Shown here: one piece after another, positions 47,474-60,525 of the stretch
Numbering within the stretch: position 1 is the first letter of the stretch
Layout: every line of letters starts with the position of its first letter
Origin: Nocardioides sambongensis
GTDB taxonomy: Bacteria; Actinomycetota; Actinomycetes; Propionibacteriales; Nocardioidaceae
Direction of reading: 5' to 3'
DNA length: 64,000 nt
Assembly (NCBI RefSeq): GCF_006494815.1
Contig: NZ_CP041091.1
Coordinates: forward strand, 1,262,501 to 1,326,500
Position numbers and translations under genes: made by a program
The notes under the pieces: generated by a model
Told to the model about the DNA's origin: nothing
What the model saw: only the letters and a program-made list of their open reading frames with translations
The model's database searches: none

Positions 47474-48631
47474 TCAGCTCAGGCGGCGCAGCGCGTCGCG
47501 ACGCAGGTCGGCGATCGTCGGGTAGCCGTCCACGGCCATGGTCAGGTCCGCCTCGGCCTGGAGGCTGCGCAGCAGGTGGGTCGCGCCCGGCACTCCACCC
47601 AGAGCGAGCGCGTAGGTGTAGGGACGGCCGACGGCGACCGCCGTGGCGCCCAGTGCCAGTGCCTTGACCACGTCCGCGCCGGTGCGGACACCGGAGTCGA
47701 AGACGACCGGGGCGCGGTCGTCGACGGCGGCGACGACCTCCGGCAGCCAGTCCAGGGCCGCTCCCCCGCCGTTGGCCTGGCGGCCGCCGTGGTTGGAGCA
47801 GTAGATGCCGTCGGCGCCGGCGTCCAGGGCGCGACGTGCGTCGTCGGGGTGGCAGATGCCCTTGAGCACGATCGGCAGGTCGGTCAGCGACCGCAGCCAC
47901 GGCAGGTCGTCCCAGGTGACCGGGTGTCCGAACGTGCCGACCCAGGTCATCACCACGGTGCCCGGGTCGGGGTCGGGCCCGGTCATCTCGGCGAACACCG
48001 GGTCGGAGGTGTAGTTGGCCAACGCCTTGCCCCGCAGCTGCGGGAAGTTGCCGGAGGCCAGGTCGCGCGGACGCCAGCCGGGGACCCAGGTGTCCAGGGT
48101 GACCACGATCGCCTCGTAGCCGGCCTGCTCGGCGCGGCGGACCAGGCTGGCAGCGAGCTCGCGGTTCTTCGGGGTGTAGAGCTGGAACCAGGCCGGCGTC
48201 TCGCCGGTGGCGGCGGCCACCTCCTCCAGCGGGTCGCTCATCAACGTGGAGCCGATCAGCGGCACCCCGGTCGCGGCCGCGACCTCGGCGGCATGCACGT
48301 CGCCGTGCTGGTCGGGGGTGCACAGCCCGATCACGCCCACCGGCGCCATCAGCAGCGGACTCTCCAGTCGGCGCCCGAAGAGCTCCACGGACAGGTCGCG
48401 CTCGGCGCTGGCACGCAGCATCCGCGGCACCAGTGCGTAGCGGGAGAAAGCCTCCACGTTGGCCCGCTGCGTGCTCTCGTCCCCGGCGCCGCCGGCGACA
48501 TAGGTACGCAGCTCCGGGGGCAGCGCGGCCAGCGCGTTGCGCTCCAGCTCGGCGTGGTCGAACGGATGCGCGGGCAGCACACCGCCGAGGGCGCCGAGGT
48601 AGAGCTCGATCTGGTAGTCACCGAACGCCAT
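47474..48631 (-). CDS. FMN-dependent alpha-hydroxy-acid oxidase (lactate 2-monooxygenase-like)
   Basis: 385 residues of the glycolate oxidase/lactate monooxygenase family. FMN-binding and catalytic segments: PLLMAPVGVIGLCTPDQHGD, WFQLYTPKN, VTLDTWVPGWRPRDL (long loop typical of lactate 2-monooxygenase), LKGICHPDDA and the active-site His in SNHGGRQANGGGAALDWLPE. L-lactate is the likely substrate, giving acetate and CO2 or pyruvate. It is 12 bases after pyrD and 22 before pyrF, so it appears to be embedded in the pyr operon, with no known role there. Confidence 0.85.
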   Translation of the reverse strand: MAFGDYQIELYLGALGGVLPAHPFDHAELERNALAALPPELRTYVAGGAGDESTQRANVEAFSRYALVPRMLRASAERDLSVELFGRRLESPLLMAPVGVIGLCTPDQHGDVHAAEVAAATGVPLIGSTLMSDPLEEVAAATGETPAWFQLYTPKNRELAASLVRRAEQAGYEAIVVTLDTWVPGWRPRDLASGNFPQLRGKALANYTSDPVFAEMTGPDPDPGTVVMTWVGTFGHPVTWDDLPWLRSLTDLPIVLKGICHPDDARRALDAGADGIYCSNHGGRQANGGGAALDWLPEVVAAVDDRAPVVFDSGVRTGADVVKALALGATAVAVGRPYTYALALGGVPGATHLLRSLQAEADLTMAVDGYPTIADLRRDALRRLS

Positions 48632-48643
48632 CGCGCGCTCCTC

Positions 48644-49710
48644 TCACAATCCCCGGACGATCCGGGCCGGCCAGCCGGCCCCACCGTAGATGAACCCGGT
48701 GTAGGCCTGGAGCAGGGTGGCGCCGGCGGCCAGACGGTCCCGGGCGTCCTCGACCGTGCTGATCCCACCGACGCCGACCAGGGTCAGGTCGGGCCCGACC
48801 GCGTCGCGCAACAGCCGCAGCACGGCGGTGGCGCGGTCGCGGACGGGGGCGCCGGAGAGGCCGCCCGCGCCGGCCGCGCGCACCGTTGCGGGCGGCGTGC
48901 GCAGTCCGTCACGACCGATCGTGGTGTTGGTCGCGATGACACCGTCGAGGCGGAGCTCGGTGGCCATCGCCGCCACGTCGCGCACGTCCTCGTCGGCCAG
49001 GTCCGGGGCGATCTTCACCAGCAGCGGCACCCGGCGCCGGACCGCGACACCGTCGGCCACGGAGCGCACGTGGCGCAGCAGCGGCGCCAGTTTCTCCACC
49101 GCCTGCAGGTTGCGCAGCCCGGGGGTGTTCGGAGAGCTGACGTTGACCACCAGGTAGTCGGCGAACGGGGCGAGCAGTCGGGTGGAGGTCTCGTAGTCGG
49201 CCTCGACCGCGGACTGGTCCTCGTCGGGGACGACCTTGGACTTGCCGATGTTGATGCCGAGCACCGGCCGGGTCCCGTCGGCGGGGCCCCGGTCGGCAGC
49301 GCCGGCGGCGGCCAGCCGACGGGCGACCGCGGGGGCGCCGTCGTTGTTGAAGCCCATCCGGTTGACCACGGCCCGGTCCTCGGGCAGCCGGAACAGGCGC
49401 GGGGCCGGGTTGCCGGGCTGGGCGCGGCCGGTCACCGTCCCGATCTCCACATGGCCGAAGCCGAGGCCGGCGAGGGAGTCGTACCCGACGGCCTGCTTGT
49501 CGAACCCGGCGGCGAGCCCGAACGCGTTGGGGAACGTCAGCCCGAGCGCGCTGACCGGCGTGCCGGGCAGGCTGCGGCGCCGCAGCAGCGGGCCGGCCGC
49601 CCTGATCGCCGCGAACGCCAGGTGGTGCGCCCGCTCCGGGTCCACCCGGACCAGGACGTGCCGGAAGAGCGCGTCGTAGGCGCGCTCGCCCGGTCCCGGA
49701 CCGGCAGCGG

Positions 49711-49714
<4 letters not shown>
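48644..49714 (-). CDS. pyrD: Dihydroorotate dehydrogenase (quinone)
   Basis: A class 2, membrane-associated flavoenzyme passing electrons to menaquinone. 356 residues, with the N-terminal helical extension ([22 protein letters not shown]), [21 protein letters not shown] and the class 2 catalytic Ser in [11 protein letters not shown]. The GTG start at 49714 overlaps the carB stop as GTGA. Confidence 0.95.
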
Positions 49715-53031
<3,317 letters not shown>

Positions 53032-53032
53032 G

Positions 53033-54181
53033 TCAGGCCTGGCCTTCCTTCTGGGCCGCCATCAGGTCGACGAACCGATCGAAGAGGTACGCCGCGTCGT
53101 GGGGGCCGGCGGCGGCCTCGGGGTGGTACTGGACGGAGAACGCCTTGAGCCGGCCACCGGCCTCCCGCAGCTCGAGTCCCTCGACCACGTCGTCGTTGAG
53201 GCAGACGTGGCTGACGCTCGCCTCGCCGTACGGCGTGCTGGTGGGACCGTCGAGGGGGGCGTCGACGGCGAAGCCGTGGTTGTGCGCGGTCACCTCGACC
53301 TTGCCGGTGGTGCGGTCCATCACCGGCTGGTTGATGCCACGGTGGCCGTACTTGAGCTTGTAGGTGCCGAAGCCGAGCGCCCGGCCGAACAACTGGTTGC
53401 CGAAGCAGATGCCGAAGTAGGGGATGCCCTCGGCCAACGCCGCCTGCAGCAGCTCCACCTGACCGGTGGTGGCGGCCGGGTCGCCCGGGCCATTGGAGAA
53501 GAAGAGGCCGTCGGGGCCGTCGTCGCCGACGGCCTGCAGGTCGGCCAGCGAGGCGGTGGCGGGCAGCACGTGCACCTCGATGCCCCGCTCGGCCATCCGG
53601 TGGGGCGTCATCGTCTTGATGCCGAGGTCGACGGCCGCGACGGTGAAGCGCTTGGTGCCGCGGGCCGGCACCACGTAGGCCTGCTCGGTGGTCACCGCGG
53701 CGGCCAGGTCGGCCCCGGCCATCTCGGCGGAGGCGCGCACCCGGCCCAGCAGCGCCTGCGGGTCGGTCTCCGTGCTGGAGATCGCCGCGCGCATCGCACC
53801 CCGCTCGCGCAGGTGCCGGGTCAGCGCCCGGGTGTCGATGCCGCTGATCCCGACCACGCCCTGCTCGCGCAGCTCGTCGTCGAGGCTGCGCAGCGAACGC
53901 CAGTTGCTGGCGCGTCGGGCGGGATCGCGCACCACGTAGCCGGCGACCCAGATCCGGCGCGACTCCGGATCCTCGTCGTTCATGCCGGTGTTGCCGACGT
54001 GCGGCGCGGTCATCACCACGATCTGGCGGTGGTAGGAGGGGTCGGTGAGCGTCTCCTGGTAGCCGGTCATGCCGGTGTTGAAGACGGCCTCGCCGAAGGT
54101 CTGGCCCTCCGCGCCGTAGGCGTCGCCGTGGAAGACCCGGCCGTCCTCGAGGACGAGCAGAGCGGGTCGTGGGGTGCTCAC
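53033..54181 (-). CDS. carA: Carbamoyl-phosphate synthase small subunit
   Basis: The glutamine amidotransferase subunit, 382 residues. N-terminal CPSase domain ([15 protein letters not shown]), then class I GATase with the nucleophile Cys in [17 protein letters not shown] and His/Glu in [15 protein letters not shown]. The GTG start at 54181 overlaps the pyrC stop by four bases. Confidence 0.97.
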   Translation of the reverse strand: MSTPRPALLVLEDGRVFHGDAYGAEGQTFGEAVFNTGMTGYQETLTDPSYHRQIVVMTAPHVGNTGMNDEDPESRRIWVAGYVVRDPARRASNWRSLRSLDDELREQGVVGISGIDTRALTRHLRERGAMRAAISSTETDPQALLGRVRASAEMAGADLAAAVTTEQAYVVPARGTKRFTVAAVDLGIKTMTPHRMAERGIEVHVLPATASLADLQAVGDDGPDGLFFSNGPGDPAATTGQVELLQAALAEGIPYFGICFGNQLFGRALGFGTYKLKYGHRGINQPVMDRTTGKVEVTAHNHGFAVDAPLDGPTSTPYGEASVSHVCLNDDVVEGLELREAGGRLKAFSVQYHPEAAAGPHDAAYLFDRFVDLMAAQKEGQA

Positions 54182-55509
54182 TGGAGTGCTCCTTCCAGCA
54201 CGGTCGGACGGCCGCGCAGCAGGGTGGCGCGGACGGCGCCGGTCAGCGCCCGTCCGTGCCAGGGGTTGTTGCGGGACAGCGACACCGAGTCCTCGCGGTC
54301 GATGGTCACCGTGGCGGCCGGGTCCACCAGGGTGAGGTTGGCCGGCTCACCGACGGCCAGCGGCCGTCCGTGCTCGCTCAGGCCGGCGATCCGGGCGGGG
54401 TCCGCGCTCATCACCCGGGCGACACCGGCCCAGTCCATCAGCCCGGACCCGACCATCACGGTCGCGACCAGCGGCAGCGCGGTCTCCAGGCCGAGCATGC
54501 CGAACGCGGCGTCCACGAAGGCGTGCTCCTTGTCGTGCCGCGCGTGCGGGGCGTGGTCGGTGGCGACGGCGTCGATGGTGCCGTCGGCGAGCGCGGCGCG
54601 CAGCGCCTCCACGTCCTCCACCGGTCGCAGCGGTGGGTTCACCTTGTACGTCGGGTCGTAGCCGCCGTTCTCCGAGGCGAGCAGGTCCGTGGTGAGCAGC
54701 AGGTGGTGCGGGGTGACCTCGGCGGTCACGTCGATGCCCTGCGCCTTCGCCCAGCGGATCATCTCCACGCTGCCCGCGGTGGAGACGTGCGCGACGTGCA
54801 CCCGGCTGCCGGTGTGCCGGGCGAGCATCACGTCGCGGGCCACGATGACCTCCTCGGCGACACCGGGCCATCCGGGCAGGCCGAGGCGGCCGGAGAGCTC
54901 GCCCTCGTGGCAGCAGGCGGTCGGTCCGGCCAGCGCCGGGTCCTGGCTGTGCTGGCTGATCACGCCGCCGAAGGTCTTCACGTACTCCAGCGCCCGGCGC
55001 ATCACCCGGGCGTCGTGGACGCACCTGCCGTCGTCGGAGAAGACCCGGACCCGGGCGCGGGAGCGCGCCATCAGGCCGAGCTCGGCCAGCTCGGCGCCGG
55101 CCAGCGCCTTGGTCACCGCACCGACCGGCTGCACGTCGACCAGCCCGGCCGCACGACCCAGGTCGAGGACCCGCTCGGCGGCCTCGGCGGTGTCGGTCAC
55201 CGGGCTGGTGTTGGCCATGGCGAGGACGGCGGTGAAGCCGCCCACGGCTGCGGCGCGGGAGCCCGTCAGCACGGTCTCGGCATCCTCGCGCCCCGGCTCG
55301 CGCAGGTGCGTGTGCAGGTCGACCAGACCGGGGAGCAGGACCAGGCCGTCGGCGTCGATCGTGCGGTCGGCGGCGGAGGTCGCGCCCGGCGTCGTACCGA
55401 CCTCCTGGATCCGGCCCTCGGCGACGAGGACGTCGGCGGTGGCCTCGCCGAGCAGGCTGGCTCCCTTGATCAGCACGGTGCCCGGTGCGGTGCCGGTCGG
55501 GTCGGTCAT
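54178..55509 (-). CDS. pyrC: Dihydroorotase
   Basis: A class I, zinc-dependent amidohydrolase closing the dihydroorotate ring. 443 residues. The metal motif [12 protein letters not shown] and the C-terminal [14 protein letters not shown] are intact. I start at ATG 55509, overlapping the pyrB stop (ATGA); a longer open frame upstream is a shadow over pyrB. Confidence 0.96.
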   Translation of the reverse strand: MTDPTGTAPGTVLIKGASLLGEATADVLVAEGRIQEVGTTPGATSAADRTIDADGLVLLPGLVDLHTHLREPGREDAETVLTGSRAAAVGGFTAVLAMANTSPVTDTAEAAERVLDLGRAAGLVDVQPVGAVTKALAGAELAELGLMARSRARVRVFSDDGRCVHDARVMRRALEYVKTFGGVISQHSQDPALAGPTACCHEGELSGRLGLPGWPGVAEEVIVARDVMLARHTGSRVHVAHVSTAGSVEMIRWAKAQGIDVTAEVTPHHLLLTTDLLASENGGYDPTYKVNPPLRPVEDVEALRAALADGTIDAVATDHAPHARHDKEHAFVDAAFGMLGLETALPLVATVMVGSGLMDWAGVARVMSADPARIAGLSEHGRPLAVGEPANLTLVDPAATVTIDREDSVSLSRNNPWHGRALTGAVRATLLRGRPTVLEGALQ

Positions 55510-56441
55510 CGGGTCTCCTCCCCGGCGAGCAGGTGGTAGAGCACGGACATGCGGACGGCGACACCGGCCGAGACCTGGTCGAGGACCACCGAGCGGTCCA
55601 CGGAGTCGGCGGCGTCGGCGGAGATCTCCAGGCCGCGGTTCATCGGGCCGGGGTGCAGGATCGGGGTGTCGGCACCGAGCAGGCCGAGTCGGTCGCGGGT
55701 GAGCCCGTAGCCGACGGTGTACTCGCGGGCGGTCGGGAAGTAGCCGCCGCTCATCCGCTCGCGCTGCACCCGCAGCATCATCACCGCATCGGCGTCGGGC
55801 AGCACGGGGTCCAGCTCGTAGGAGGTGGCGAAGCCGGCCGACTTGGCCCACTCGCCGGCGCCGGCGGGCATCAGCGTGGGCGGGGCCACCGCGGTCACCG
55901 AGGCACCGAGCGCGAGCAGGCACTTGATGTTGGAGCGGAAGACCCGGCTGTGCGTCAGGTCGCCGACGATGGCGACGTGCTTGCCCTCCAGGGACCCGAG
56001 CCGCCGGGTGAGGGTGTAGGCGTCCAGCAGAGCCTGGGTCGGGTGCTCGTGCATCCCGTCGCCGGCATTGACCACCGGTACGTCGACCCACTGGCTGATC
56101 TGGTGCGCGGCGCCACTGGCACCGTGCCGCACCACGAGGCCGTCCACCCCCATCGCGGTCACGGTCAGCACGGTGTCGCGCAGGCTCTCGCCCTTGCTCG
56201 CGCTGCTACCCTTGGCGGACAGGTTGATCACGTCGGCGGAGAGCCACTTGCCCGCGATCTCGAAGCTGGAGCGGGTCCGGGTGGAGTCCTCGAAGAAGAG
56301 GTTGATCACGGTGCGCCCGCGCAGCGCCGGGAGCTTCTTCACGGCGCGCCGCTGGACGTCGTGCATCTCGGCCGCGGTGTCGAAGATCTCGGCGATGTCC
56401 GCGGCGTCGAGGTCGTCGATGCTGAGCAGGTGGCGGGTCAT
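55506..56441 (-). CDS. pyrB: Aspartate carbamoyltransferase
   Basis: Joins carbamoyl phosphate and aspartate. 311 residues. The carbamoyl-phosphate loop is a normal STRTR ([12 protein letters not shown]), unlike the ArgF in this window. [12 protein letters not shown] and [10 protein letters not shown] are also present. No pyrI regulatory gene is found, as usual in Actinobacteria. It overlaps pyrR by four bases. Confidence 0.96.
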   Translation of the reverse strand: MTRHLLSIDDLDAADIAEIFDTAAEMHDVQRRAVKKLPALRGRTVINLFFEDSTRTRSSFEIAGKWLSADVINLSAKGSSASKGESLRDTVLTVTAMGVDGLVVRHGASGAAHQISQWVDVPVVNAGDGMHEHPTQALLDAYTLTRRLGSLEGKHVAIVGDLTHSRVFRSNIKCLLALGASVTAVAPPTLMPAGAGEWAKSAGFATSYELDPVLPDADAVMMLRVQRERMSGGYFPTAREYTVGYGLTRDRLGLLGADTPILHPGPMNRGLEISADAADSVDRSVVLDQVSAGVAVRMSVLYHLLAGEETR

Positions 56442-57043
56442 GCCTTCACCTCCGGGTCGCGGCGTGCCACGCGTGCGGGCGGGTCGGGCTGGTCCCCGAT
56501 CCGTACCTCGTCGGCGCCGTCGGTCTCGGCGAGCCGGACGCTGACGCGCTCGCTGCGGGCGGTGGGCAGGTTCTTGCCGACGTGGTCGGCGCGGATCGGG
56601 AGCTCGCGGTGCCCACGGTCGACCAGGACGGCCAGGCGGACCACGGCGGGGCGCCCGAGGTCGGAGAGCGCGTCCAGCGCCGCGCGGATGGTCCGGCCGG
56701 AGTAGAGCACGTCGTCGACCAGCACCACCGTCTTGCCGTCGATGCCGGAGGCGGGCAGCGACGTCTTGTGCGGAGCGCGGGTGGGGTGCGAGCGCAGGTC
56801 GTCGCGGTACATCGTGACGTCGAGCGAGCCGGTGTCGACGCCGCGCCCCTCGACCTCGGCGATCTTCTCGGCGAGGCGGTGCGCGAGCGGCACGCCGCGG
56901 GTGTGCAGGCCGAGCAGCAGAAGGTCGTCGGCGCCCTTGTTGTGCTCGAGGATCTCGTGCGAGATGCGGGTCAGGGCCCGATGGATGTCACCGGCGTCGA
57001 GAACGACGCGACCGGGATCGTGCACCTGCGGCTGGGTAGGCAT
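56438..57043 (-). CDS. pyrR: Pyrimidine operon regulator / uracil phosphoribosyltransferase PyrR
   Basis: An RNA-binding regulator with a PRTase fold. 201 residues; the PRPP loop is [19 protein letters not shown]. In mycobacteria PyrR represses translation of the pyr operon by binding its leader. A matching RNA loop lies at 57066-57082 just before this gene. The start ATG at 57043 is preceded by GAAGGAGG at 11-12 bases. It is the first gene of the pyr operon. Confidence 0.95.
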   Translation of the reverse strand: MPTQPQVHDPGRVVLDAGDIHRALTRISHEILEHNKGADDLLLLGLHTRGVPLAHRLAEKIAEVEGRGVDTGSLDVTMYRDDLRSHPTRAPHKTSLPASGIDGKTVVLVDDVLYSGRTIRAALDALSDLGRPAVVRLAVLVDRGHRELPIRADHVGKNLPTARSERVSVRLAETDGADEVRIGDQPDPPARVARRDPEVKA

Positions 57044-57065
57044 GGGCCTGCCTGACCTCCTTCTC

Positions 57066-57082
57066 CGCCTCACGGGACGGCT
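57066..57082 (-). promoter_or_regulatory. PyrR-binding RNA loop in the pyr leader
   Basis: On the minus strand the sequence GAGCCGTCCCGTGAGGCGG contains TCCCGTGAGGC, matching the PyrR-binding loop consensus UCCNGNGAGGY, closed by CCG/CGG. It is about six bases before the ribosome binding site GAAGGAGG of pyrR, so PyrR binding could block translation. The leader seems too short for a separate terminator/antiterminator pair. Confidence 0.75.
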
Positions 57083-57110
57083 CGTTAAAGGATGTCCGAA
57101 ACTGCAGCGA

Positions 57111-57141
57111 AGCCTACCTGTTCACCGGCACCGTGGTGCAA
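57111..57141 (-). promoter_or_regulatory. Candidate pyr operon promoter
   Basis: The minus strand has TTGCAC (57141-57136), a 19-base spacer and TAGGCT (57116-57111). The predicted start is near 57105, about 60 bases before pyrR, leaving the PyrR loop inside the transcript. The spacer is slightly long. Confidence 0.4.
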
Positions 57142-57153
57142 CCGGGCGCGCCC

Positions 57154-58581
57154 TCAGAGGGCGGCGGCCATCCCGGCGCAGGCGCGGAGCCAGGACCGGG
57201 TCGTCTCCGCCGAGAGCTGGTGGTAGGGCACCACGGAGCCGGCGACCAGCACCGGGTCGTAGGGCACCCGGTAGACCCCGCGGGTGCGCTGCTCGTAGAC
57301 CTGGGTGAGGTCCTGGGCGAGCCGGGGGTCCACCTTGTCGCTCGGGTCGGACAGCACCGTGATCGTCTTGTACTTCAGGTTCGCGTAGCCGGCGTCCTGC
57401 AGCGCGTCGAGCATCCACAGCCCGCTGTAGCCGGTGTCCTCGCGCACGGTGCTGGTCACCACCAGCAGGTCGGCGGCCTCGGCCGCCGCGAGCCAGTTCT
57501 CGGCGCGCATGTTGTTGCCGGTGTCGACCAGGATCACCCGGTAGAAGCGCTCCAGCAGCTGATGCACCTCGGCGAAGTCCTTGGCGTGGATCACCCCGGT
57601 GACGTCCGGGCGCTCGTCGGAGGCGAGGACGTCGAAATGGGCGTCGCCCTGGGAGCGGACGAACGCACCCAGGTCGCCGATCCGGGACTGGTAGACGTCC
57701 TTGAAGCGGCCGAGGTCCTCGAGGAGCTCGCGGGTGGTGTTGCGATGGGCGCTGCGGGAGCCCCGGATGCCGAGGGTGCCGCGGGTCTCGTTGTTGTCCC
57801 AGGCCACGACTCCCCCGCCCCGGACGGTGCCGAAGGTGAACCCGGCCGCGAGCACGCTGGTCGTCTTGGCCGCGCCACCCTTGGGGTTGATGAAGGCGAT
57901 CGTGCGCGGGCCGTCGAAGTCCTTCTGGATGAGCCGCCGGTCCTCGTGGTAGGAGGTCTCCTTGGCGCCCATCTTCGGCCTGATCAGCCCCCCGGACCAG
58001 CGGCGCGCGCGACCGCGCCAGCCCCAGGTGGCGGGACCGAGGTCCAGCTCGGCGTCGCGCCGGTCCAGGAAGTCGGTCGCGGTCATGAACCGTCGGGGCT
58101 CGGCCGGCGCTTCGTCGTGGCCGGTCGGTGGGACCGCCGGTGGGGTCGTCGGCGGACCCGTCGGTGTCGGGGCGGCATGGGACGGGGGTGCCGCCGGGGG
58201 TGCCGCCGGGGGTGCGGAGGGCGGCGCGGCAGGGGGTCCGGACGGAGGGGCGCTCGACGGTGCCGCGCTCACCGGCGGCGCGGCAGGCGGTGCGGCAGGC
58301 GGCGCGGCCGGCGGCGCGGCAGGCGGTGCCGCCGGAGGCGGTGCACTCGGCCAGCCGGTGGTCGACCCCCGCGCCGGCGCGATCGGATCGGTGAGCGGGT
58401 CCGAGAGCGGGTCGGAGCCCGGCGCGATCGGATCGGTGAGCGGGTCGGTGAGCGGGTCGGCCTCGTCACCGGACCGTGCCGCGGAGAGTTGCCGGCGGGC
58501 GAACTCCTCGAGCTCGTCCGGGGTGTACAACCGGTCAGAGGTTTCCTCCGGACCGGTCGGATCGATGGGCGAGTCGCTCAT
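57154..58581 (-). CDS. MinD/ParA-like ATPase with Pro/Ala-rich N-terminal region
   Basis: 475 residues. The N-terminus has acidic repeats (DPLTDPLTDPIAP, about 42-70) and a long proline/alanine-rich stretch (about 78-155, repeats of PPAA). The C-terminal half is a deviant Walker A ATPase with NPKGGAAKTTS (signature K234, K239) and VILVDTGNN as Walker B. This layout resembles EspI-type proteins of type VII secretion, but no ESX genes are present here. I start at ATG 58581. Role unknown; membrane or partition positioning is possible. Confidence 0.82.
   Translation of the reverse strand: MSDSPIDPTGPEETSDRLYTPDELEEFARRQLSAARSGDEADPLTDPLTDPIAPGSDPLSDPLTDPIAPARGSTTGWPSAPPPAAPPAAPPAAPPAAPPAAPPVSAAPSSAPPSGPPAAPPSAPPAAPPAAPPSHAAPTPTGPPTTPPAVPPTGHDEAPAEPRRFMTATDFLDRRDAELDLGPATWGWRGRARRWSGGLIRPKMGAKETSYHEDRRLIQKDFDGPRTIAFINPKGGAAKTTSVLAAGFTFGTVRGGGVVAWDNNETRGTLGIRGSRSAHRNTTRELLEDLGRFKDVYQSRIGDLGAFVRSQGDAHFDVLASDERPDVTGVIHAKDFAEVHQLLERFYRVILVDTGNNMRAENWLAAAEAADLLVVTSTVREDTGYSGLWMLDALQDAGYANLKYKTITVLSDPSDKVDPRLAQDLTQVYEQRTRGVYRVPYDPVLVAGSVVPYHQLSAETTRSWLRACAGMAAAL
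58376..58446. repeat. Direct repeats encoding DPLTDP units
   Basis: A 26-base exact repeat occurs at 58376-58401 and 58421-58446 (45-base period), inside the MinD-like gene. The adjacent Pro/Ala codons (about 58120-58350) are also built from short GC-rich repeats. This part may vary in length between strains. Confidence 0.75.
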
Positions 58582-58672
58582 GGGCACCTCCGAGATAGGG
58601 CATCCGACGGGCGTCAACCTACCCGAGCAGCGGGAGATGAATCCTCGCCGGTCCGCTCGGCGCTCCCCCTCC

Positions 58673-60079
58673 CTAGGGTGTGCGTGCCGAGTCGGGCAAC
58701 GCGGCCAGGGCGGACTCGATCGCCCGGTGGAAGGTCGGGTAGGCGAAGTGCATCGAACGCAGCGTGTCGATCGGGGTCCCGGCGTGAACGGCGGTCGCCA
58801 GCAGTCCGATCATCTCGCCGCCCGACGGTCCCACCGTGGTCCCGCCGAGCAGCACGCCGCGGTCCAGGTCGGCGACCACCTTGACCACGCCGGCGTTCGC
58901 GGTGCCGTCCGGTCCGGGGCCGTGCAGCCAGCCGCGTGAGGAGTCGGCCAGGTCGGTGACGCCGACGGCGACCCGGCGACCCGCGTCGCGGGCCTGCCGC
59001 TCCGTCCACCCCACGGCGCCCACCTCCGGGTCGGTGAAGGTCACCCGGCTGACCGCGCGGTAGTCGGCGGCCGGTCCGTCCTGATCCAGGATGTCGCGGA
59101 TCGCGACCCCGGCCTGGTACATCGAGAGGTGGGTGAAGGCGCCCTTGCCGGTGATGTCGCCGACCGCCCAGAGCCGCTCGCCGGCGCGCATCCGGTCGTC
59201 GACGTCGATGAACCGTGCGGCCGGGTCGAGTCCGACCGTCTCCAGTCCGACGTCGCCCAGGTTGCTGCGACGTCCGGCCGCCACCAGGAGGGCGTCGGCG
59301 ACGACGCTGTCGCCGCCGGCGTGCACGGTGAACCGTCCGGCGGCGTGCTCGACCCGGTCCACCCCGACGTCCTCCAGCACGGTGATCCCGTCCGCGCGCA
59401 GGGCACGACGTACCACGTCGGCGGCCTCCGGCTCCTCCGGTCCGAGGATCCGGGGGCCGGCCTCGATCACGCTGACCGCCACGCCGAAGCGGGCGAAGGC
59501 CTGGGCCATCTCCACGCCGATCGCGCCACCGCCGACCACAGCCAGGCGATCCGGGAGCTCGGTGACCCGCACCGCCTCGCGGTTGGTCCAGTACGGCGTC
59601 CCCGCCAGTCCCTCGATCGGCGGCGTCGCGGGCTCGGTGCCGGTGTTGAGCACCACGCCCCGGCGGGCGACGAGGGTGCGCGGACCGTCGGCGGTGCGCA
59701 CCGTCACCTGCCCCGGACCGGTGAGTCGGGCGGTGCCGCGCAGCAGGCTCGCTCCGGCCGCCTCGAGCCGATCCACCGCGGCGCGGTCGTCCCAGTCGGT
59801 GGTGGCCTCGTCACGGATGCGTGCGGCGACCGGGGCCCAGGACGGGCTGAGGGACGCGGCGCCGGCGAGACCGTCCACGCGGCGTGCCTCGGCGAGGGTG
59901 CCGGCGGCGCGCACCATCATCTTGGACGGGATGCAGCCGTAGTAGGGACACTCGCCGCCCACCAGGCGGCGCTCCACGCCGACCACCTCCAGGCCGGAGC
60001 GGGCCAGCTCGGCGGCCAGGTGCTCGCCGCCGGGCCCGAGCCCGATCACGACGACGTCGACGGTGCTGTCCTGGGTCAT
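58673..60079 (-). CDS. FAD-dependent pyridine nucleotide-disulfide oxidoreductase
   Basis: 468 residues, class I flavoprotein disulfide reductase. FAD motif VIGLGPGGEHLA, redox pair C44 and C49 in GGECPYYGCIPSK, NAD(P) motif VVGGGAIGVEMAQAFARFG and FAD site WAVGDITG are present. The C-terminal dimer domain has AYPTFHRAIESAL in place of the usual HPHPTLSE, so the acid-base His is not in the lipoamide dehydrogenase context. The substrate is unknown: mycothione reductase, quinone or metal reductase-like are options. Confidence 0.85.
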   Translation of the reverse strand: MTQDSTVDVVVIGLGPGGEHLAAELARSGLEVVGVERRLVGGECPYYGCIPSKMMVRAAGTLAEARRVDGLAGAASLSPSWAPVAARIRDEATTDWDDRAAVDRLEAAGASLLRGTARLTGPGQVTVRTADGPRTLVARRGVVLNTGTEPATPPIEGLAGTPYWTNREAVRVTELPDRLAVVGGGAIGVEMAQAFARFGVAVSVIEAGPRILGPEEPEAADVVRRALRADGITVLEDVGVDRVEHAAGRFTVHAGGDSVVADALLVAAGRRSNLGDVGLETVGLDPAARFIDVDDRMRAGERLWAVGDITGKGAFTHLSMYQAGVAIRDILDQDGPAADYRAVSRVTFTDPEVGAVGWTERQARDAGRRVAVGVTDLADSSRGWLHGPGPDGTANAGVVKVVADLDRGVLLGGTTVGPSGGEMIGLLATAVHAGTPIDTLRSMHFAYPTFHRAIESALAALPDSARTP

Positions 60080-60117
60080 GCTCCCGACCCTAGGTCGGCC
60101 CAGGACGGCAGGGAAGG

Positions 60118-60525
60118 TCAGACCAGGGTGTCCTTGCCGCGCTGGATCGCGCCGAGCACGCCGTTGACGAAGGCGGGCGACTCGTCGGTGGAGAGCTCGC
60201 GGACCAGGCCCATCGCCTCGCTCACCGCCACCGCGTCGGGCACGTCCTCGGCGTAGAGCAGCTCGTAGACGCCCAGCCGGAGCACGTTCCGGTCGACCGC
60301 CGGCATCCGCTCCAGCGACCAGCCCTGGGCGAACTCGCGGAGCACCTCGTCGATCCGGGTCTGGCGCTCGACCACACCGCGGACCAGCTCCGCGGTGTAG
60401 ACGTTGCTGGGCGGGTTGCCCTCGGCGATCGCCCGCTCGAGCCCGTCCACCCCCGTCTCGCCGCGCAGGTCCGCAGCGAAGAGGAGGTCGAGCGCGCGCT
60501 TGCGCGCCTTGGTCCGTGCGCTCAT
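60118..60525 (-). CDS. nusB: Transcription antitermination factor NusB
   Basis: 135 residues, all-helical, binding boxA RNA with S10 for rRNA antitermination. Segments ARKRALDLLFAADLRG, NVLRLGVYELLYAEDVP and VNGVLGAIQRGKDTLV fit the family. The ATG shares one base with the efp stop. Confidence 0.95.
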   Translation of the reverse strand: MSARTKARKRALDLLFAADLRGETGVDGLERAIAEGNPPSNVYTAELVRGVVERQTRIDEVLREFAQGWSLERMPAVDRNVLRLGVYELLYAEDVPDAVAVSEAMGLVRELSTDESPAFVNGVLGAIQRGKDTLV

